Shown: positions 59,647 through 64,000 of the stretch, one piece after another
How the letters are laid out: the number at the start of each line of letters is the position of its first letter
Numbering within the stretch: the stretch's first letter is position 1
DNA from: Paraburkholderia edwinii
GTDB lineage: Bacteria; Pseudomonadota; Gammaproteobacteria; Burkholderiales; Burkholderiaceae
Length of the DNA: 64,000 bases
Direction of reading: 5' to 3'
NCBI RefSeq assembly: GCF_019428685.1
Contig: NZ_CP080096.1
Span: 3,308,004 to 3,372,003 of the forward strand
Notes under the pieces: model-generated
The model's input: only the letters and a program-made list of their open reading frames with translations
The model's database searches: none
What the model was told of the DNA's origin: nothing
Translations under genes and position numbers: made by a program

Positions 59647-62600
59647 CTAGTTGCCGAACACGATGCCGATGCCCGCGCGAACAATCGTGCTGTTGCCGCC
59701 CGCGCTCGAGACGCCGAGGTTGTAGTTGATGGTGCCCTTCTCGTTCCAGCGCGAGACGCCAAGGCCGAGCGCCGCTGTGCCGCGGTAGCCCGCCACGCCC
59801 GCGTTCAGCGTCGTGCGGCCCGGCAGATACGGCGTGACGACGTTTAGCGCGGATGCCGCTGCGATACCGCGGCGATTGTCGCGATCCATGTCGTTCATAC
59901 GGCTCTGGATGCCGTTGACCGCGCCGCTCAACTGACCCACGTTGACGGCATCGGTCGGCGCCGAGCCGGCTGCGACGTTGGTGATCTGACGTTCCGCGCC
60001 CGCCGCGCCGACCGACACCGTGTTGTCGCGATCGGCAACCGAATTGGCGCCCAGCGCGACTGAGTTGGTTGCTGGTGCAGACGCCTGGACGCCGAGCGCG
60101 ACGGACTGGTCGCCCGCGGTGACCGTGCGCGCGCCGATCGCGATTGCGGCCGTGCCCGATGCGATCGAGCCGTTGCCGATGGCGATGGCGTCGGTGCCGG
60201 TGGCGGAGCCGGTCGGCAGGTCGTTGAAAGACGGCGGCGAAGGCGGCGTATAGCTGCTGATCTGATTCGTCACATACGACTGCATCTGCCGCAGGTTCAC
60301 CGCATCGAATGCATCGACAGCGTCGGCAATGTTCTTCAATTGCGTCGGCGAACCGCCCGCGTTGAACGTCACGCTCGCCTTCGACGAGTTGTCGTAGGCG
60401 ACGAACGAGTTCGTCACGACGCCGTTCTGGTCAACGTTGAGGCCGGCTGCTTTCAATTGCTTGAGGTTGACCGCGTCGAGATCGGTTTTGGCGTCGGCGA
60501 CGTTGGTCAGCGTAACGGGCGGGCTGCCGTTGACGCCGCCAAGCGTGACCCTGTCGCGATCCGAAGAGTCATACACAACTGGATTTACGCCGACAGGTGT
60601 GCTACCCGCGATATATGCATTCACCTCATCGAACGCGCTGCCGACGTTGTTATAGGTCTTGCCGTTAATCGAATACGCGGGCTTCGTCACCTTGCCGTCG
60701 GCGCCGACGTTCGCGCTGCCACCCAACGCACTCGCGATCGAATCAGCCGTGCTATACAACTGCGCGCCGTTGATCGCGTCGCGACTCGACGCGGATACTG
60801 CGCCCGCCGCGAGGTTGGTCAGCGTGACCGGCACGTTCGCGCTGGTGCCGCCGAGCGTCACACGGTTATGTGAAGTCGAGTCATAGTGCACCGCTTCCTC
60901 ATCGTGGTTGCCCCCGCTCGTGACCGCGGCGGCTGTAATCGCGGAACCGACGTCCGTATAAGTCTGACCGCCGACCGTGTACGTCGGCTTCTTCACGGTG
61001 CCGCTCGCGTCGATACCGGCCTGTCCGCCCAGCGCCGCAAGCACGCCCTGCAACTGGCTCACGTTCACCGCATCGTAGTTCCCGGTGCCCGCCGCCACGT
61101 TCACGATCTGCCGCTGCAGCGTCGCATTGCCGACCGACAGCACATTCACCCGATCGGCGAGCGAGTTTGCGCCAAGCGCGATCGAACCAGCCTTATTGGC
61201 CACGGTTAAAGAACCGAGCGCGAGCGCATCCTTGTTTTCGGCGCTTGCAAGGTAGCCAATCGCAACGGAGTTGTCGGCCTCGAAGCCCGTCGTGGCGTTG
61301 ACGCCGATGGCCGTCGTATTGAGGCCCAACGCACCCGCTTTCGCACCGATCGCCGTCGAGTATGAGCGCATTGCGCCCGCGCCTGCCCCGACCGCCAACG
61401 CGTTGGGTCCGGTGGCCGCCGAAGTCGGCCCCACAGCCATCGCGTTCAGATCGTCCGAAGCGCGCGTGTCCGAGCCCGGCGTCGTATTCGAACTGACCGC
61501 GATGTAGTCCGTGACCGGCTTTGCCGCACCGAGCAGCATCGACTGCACGCCAGCCGTCTGCTTGACCACTTGTTGCTTGAGCGTGGCCAACTGGCCGACG
61601 GTCGCCGCGTCCGTGGCATCGATACCGTCGGCGACATTCGTAATACGCCGCTGGCTAACCGCGCTACCCACCGACACGACATTCGCCGCACTGGTCGTGG
61701 AACCTGCGCCGAGCGCAATCGAATTGTCGTTCAGCGCTTGGGCGTCTTTACCGATCGCAATCGAATTGACATTGCGTGCCCGCGCGTTGCTGCCGAGCGC
61801 CATCGATCCGTCGACCGCCGCCAGCGCACTCAAACCGATCGCGACATTACCCTTGCCCTGCGAAGACACCGCGCCGGGCCCGATCGCGATCGACTGGTCA
61901 GCACTCGCGAGCGTCCCGCTACCGATCGCCACCGCGCTTCCTCCAGACGCCTTCGCCTCAGGTACCGAAGGATCGTCGGTCGGCGCAGCAACGCTGATGA
62001 ACTTCGTCGCCGACGTCACATCCGCATTGATCGTATCGACCGTATAGCCGACCGCCGCCAGCGCCGAGCCCACGTCGCCATACGTCTTGCCGCTGATGTT
62101 GTAAGCCGGCGCCTTGATCTTGCCGTCCACGCCCGCCACCGCGCCACCGCCCAGCGCGGCAGCCGTGCTCGTCGCCGTATTGAACAGTTGCGCGCCGTTC
62201 ACCGCTTCGCGGCTCGACGCCGTGAGCTGGCCCGCGGCGACATTCTTCAGTGCAACCGGCGCCACCGCAGCCGTGCCGCCGAGCGTCACCGTATCGTGCG
62301 ACATCGAGTCGTACAGCACCGAGTTCGCGATGCTCGCCGACGAACTCGCCGCAACCGCGGACTTCAACTGGCTCACGTTGACCGCGTCGGTCCCCGCCGC
62401 GCCCGCGGCAACGTTCGTCACGCGGCGTTCCTTGCCAACCGAACCCACCGACACTTCACCGACCGGCGTGGCGCCGGAAAGCTCGAGCGAGCCAGGCTGA
62501 TAAGCCGGCGTCGCCAGATTGGCGACCGTCAGCGAATTCGAACCGAGGGCAACCGAGTTCGCACTCGTCGCCCGCGCATTGCCGCCGATCGCGAGCGAAT

Positions 62601-64000
62601 CGGTGCCCGTCGCCGTCGCGGCATCGAGCGTCGAATTCGCGCTGAAGTATTTGATGCCGCTGCCGTTCGTGATGTTATTCACGACGTTGGTCAGGTTCGT
62701 CACGTTCCCGGCGACGTTCGAGACATTCTGGTTCGTCTGGTACAGCTGCGCGCCATTCACCGCATCGGTGCTCGTTGCGCTCAGCGTGCCGGCCGCAAGC
62801 CGCGTGATCTTCGTGCCGTCCGTGCCCTTCAGCGTGATCGTGCCGCGCGTCGCGTCGTCGTAGGCGACGAACGAGTTCGTCACGCCGCCCGTCGTGTCGA
62901 TGCTCGCGCCCATGTCTTTGAGCTGCTTGACGTTGACCGCGTCGTTGTTAGCCTTGCCGTCCGCGACATTCGCAACCGTCACCGGCACTGACGCGTTCTT
63001 GCCGCCGAGCGTGACGCGCGTCTTCGATGTGTCGTCGTACGAGACAAACGAGCCCGTCACGCCGCCCGTCGAATCGAAGCTCGCACCCATGTCTTTCAGC
63101 TGCTTCAGATTGACCGCATCGCTATCGGCCGTACCGGCTGCGAGATTGACAATCTGACGCTCCGCGCCGGCCGCACCAACCGACACTGTGTTCGCACGAT
63201 CCGCAAGCGCGCCCGAACCGAGCGCAACCGAACCATTTGCCGTCGCACGCGCATTGCCGCCGATCGCAACCGTATTCGCGCCCGTCGCCGACGAATCGGC
63301 CAGCGTCGAATTGGCGTGGAAATACTTGACCCCGTTGCCGCCGCCCGTGATGTTGTTCACGACGTTGGAGAGGTTCGTCACGTTCTGGTTCGTCTGGTAG
63401 AGCTGCGCGCCATTCACCGCGTCCGTGCTCGCGGCGTTCAGCGCACCTGCCTTCAGGTTCGTGATCTGCGTGCCGCCGGCGCCTTTCAGCGTGATCGTGC
63501 CGCGCGTCGCATCGTCGTAGGCGACGAACGAGTTCGTCACACCGCCTGTCGTATCGATGCTCGCGCCCATGTCCTTCAGCTGCTTGACGTTGACTGCATC
63601 GTTGTTGGCCTTGCCGTCCGCGACATTCGCAACCGTCACCGGCACCGACGCGTTCTTGCCGCCGAGCGTGACGCGCGTCTTCGATGTGTCGTCGTACGAG
63701 ACAAACGAACCGGTCACACCGCCCGTCGAATCGAAGCTTGCGCCCATGTCCTTCAGCTGCTTCAGATTGACCGCGTCGCTATCGGCCGTACCGGCTGCGA
63801 GGTTGATAACCTGACGTTCCGCGCCGGCCGCACCGACCGACACCGTGTTCGCGCGATCCGCGAGCGCGCCCGAGCCGAGCGCGACCGAACCATTCGCCGT
63901 CGCACGCGCATTGCCGCCGATCGCAACCGTATTCGCGCCCGTCGCCGACGAATCGGCCAGCGTCGAATTGGCGTGGAAATACTTGACCCCGTTGCCGCCG
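59647..64000 (-). CDS. Trimeric autotransporter adhesin (YadA-like), C-terminal portion
   Basis: At least 1450 residues lie here; the frame is open to the right edge, so the N-terminus is missing. The passenger shows repeated YadA-head motifs (SVALGSNS, AIGGNARAT, VSVGAAGAERQ) and neck/connector motifs (DAVNVKQLKD, STDAVNGAQLYQTNQNV). These alternate with FVAYDD...ITLKG and VTLGG modules, ending in a coiled-coil stalk (QLSGAVNGIQSRMNDMDRDNRRGIAAASALN). The C-terminal ~70 residues form the four-stranded beta anchor (AGVAGYRGTAALGLGVSRWNEKGTINYNLGVSS, final residues VFGN). Such proteins are surface fibres for adhesion and serum resistance. Parts of the passenger are near-perfect repeats. Confidence 0.95.
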   Translation of the reverse strand, partial: GGNGVKYFHANSTLADSSATGANTVAIGGNARATANGSVALGSGALADRANTVSVGAAGAERQVINLAAGTADSDAVNLKQLKDMGASFDSTGGVTGSFVSYDDTSKTRVTLGGKNASVPVTVANVADGKANNDAVNVKQLKDMGASIDTTGGVTNSFVAYDDATRGTITLKGAGGTQITNLKAGALNAASTDAVNGAQLYQTNQNVTNLSNVVNNITGGGNGVKYFHANSTLADSSATGANTVAIGGNARATANGSVALGSGALADRANTVSVGAAGAERQIVNLAAGTADSDAVNLKQLKDMGASFDSTGGVTGSFVSYDDTSKTRVTLGGKNASVPVTVANVADGKANNDAVNVKQLKDMGASIDTTGGVTNSFVAYDDATRGTITLKGTDGTKITRLAAGTLSATSTDAVNGAQLYQTNQNVSNVAGNVTNLTNVVNNITNGSGIKYFSANSTLDAATATGTDSLAIGGNARATSANSVALGSNSLTVANLATPAYQPGSLELSGATPVGEVSVGSVGKERRVTNVAAGAAGTDAVNVSQLKSAVAASSSASIANSVLYDSMSHDTVTLGGTAAVAPVALKNVAAGQLTASSREAVNGAQLFNTATSTAAALGGGAVAGVDGKIKAPAYNISGKTYGDVGSALAAVGYTVDTINADVTSATKFISVAAPTDDPSVPEAKASGGSAVAIGSGTLASADQSIAIGPGAVSSQGKGNVAIGLSALAAVDGSMALGSNARARNVNSIAIGKDAQALNDNSIALGAGSTTSAANVVSVGSAVSQRRITNVADGIDATDAATVGQLATLKQQVVKQTAGVQSMLLGAAKPVTDYIAVSSNTTPGSDTRASDDLNAMAVGPTSAATGPNALAVGAGAGAMRSYSTAIGAKAGALGLNTTAIGVNATTGFEADNSVAIGYLASAENKDALALGSLTVANKAGSIALGANSLADRVNVLSVGNATLQRQIVNVAAGTGNYDAVNVSQLQGVLAALGGQAGIDASGTVKKPTYTVGGQTYTDVGSAITAAAVTSGGNHDEEAVHYDSTSHNRVTLGGTSANVPVTLTNLAAGAVSASSRDAINGAQLYSTADSIASALGGSANVGADGKVTKPAYSINGKTYNNVGSAFDEVNAYIAGSTPVGVNPVVYDSSDRDRVTLGGVNGSPPVTLTNVADAKTDLDAVNLKQLKAAGLNVDQNGVVTNSFVAYDNSSKASVTFNAGGSPTQLKNIADAVDAFDAVNLRQMQSYVTNQISSYTPPSPPSFNDLPTGSATGTDAIAIGNGSIASGTAAIAIGARTVTAGDQSVALGVQASAPATNSVALGANSVADRDNTVSVGAAGAERQITNVAAGSAPTDAVNVGQLSGAVNGIQSRMNDMDRDNRRGIAAASALNVVTPYLPGRTTLNAGVAGYRGTAALGLGVSRWNEKGTINYNLGVSSAGGNSTIVRAGIGIVFGN
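62831..63343 (-). repeat. Adhesin long repeat, copy B
   Basis: 513 bp matching 63488-64000 at a fixed offset of 657 bp (219 codons). In the 160-bp stretch I compared base by base (63184-63343 with 63841-64000), six differences fall in the first 60 bases and none in the remaining 100. The leftward flank (62687-62830) is related but carries an extra short segment coding NVAGNVTN. Confidence 0.9.
63488..64000 (-). repeat. Adhesin long repeat, copy A (reaches window edge)
   Basis: Partner of 62831-63343. The match is still running at base 64000, so the repeat continues and further copies may lie beyond. Confidence 0.9.

Noticed and set aside
59647..64000. Periodic repeats suggestive of a CRISPR array
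   Set aside because: The repeats are coding modules of a YadA-like adhesin, with variable spacing and continuous frame.

Overview
This window reads as a chromosomal segment of a Burkholderia sensu lato species (Paraburkholderia, Trinickia or Caballeronia type). The DNA is GC-rich with strong G/C bias at third codon positions. The gene order leuCDB-asd-fimV-truA-trpF-trpB-methylase-trpA-accD-folC-dedD-cvpA-purF-metZ, next to gltA-sdhEBADC-gntR-mdh, is what I know from the second chromosome of Burkholderia relatives; this is recognition by eye and was not checked by alignment. No tRNA, rRNA, CRISPR array, prophage or insertion sequence was recognised.

Region 1 (1-15745, plus strand) is a glucan/trehalose locus: the end of glgE, a treS-maltokinase fusion, glgB, glgX, treZ, malQ and treY. 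Several junctions overlap by a few bases (treS/glgB, treZ/malQ, malQ/treY). The set covers the GlgE route (trehalose to maltose to maltose-1-phosphate to alpha-glucan), branching, debranching, and the TreY/TreZ route from glucan back to trehalose.

Region 2 (15784-19607) is mixed: a CorC/HlyC-type CBS membrane protein, a small protein with a histidine-kinase phosphoacceptor domain but a decayed ATPase half, an FKBP prolyl isomerase and an AraC-family regulator.

Region 3 (19782-39357, minus strand) is a long co-oriented block of biosynthesis genes: leucine (leuC, leuD, leuB), aspartate semialdehyde (asd), the polar/pilus protein FimV, tRNA pseudouridine synthase (truA), tryptophan (trpF, trpB, trpA) with a DNA methyltransferase inserted between trpB and trpA, accD, folC, a SPOR protein, cvpA, purF and metZ. 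Terminators after asd and purF divide the block. fimV/truA and truA/trpF overlap by 4 bases.

Region 4 (39729-54629) is a TCA/methylcitrate supercluster. sdhC-sdhD-sdhA-sdhB-sdhE-gltA and a GntR/HutC-type regulator run on the minus strand; mdh, a CitE-like lyase, prpC, a small MliC-like exported protein, prpD and acnA run on the plus strand. A perfect 24-bp palindrome lies between gntR and mdh, just upstream of a good sigma70-like promoter, and is the obvious operator candidate.

Region 5 (54726-64000) is an adhesin-and-signalling locus: a membrane-anchored hybrid kinase-like protein that has lost its phosphoacceptor histidine and key ATP-binding residues but keeps an intact receiver, two divergently transcribed BvgA/EvgA-like response regulators, a free-standing Hpt protein, an OmpA-domain lipoprotein, and the C-terminal part of a large trimeric autotransporter adhesin with near-identical long internal repeats. 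The adhesin continues past the right edge. This is the least ordinary part of the window.
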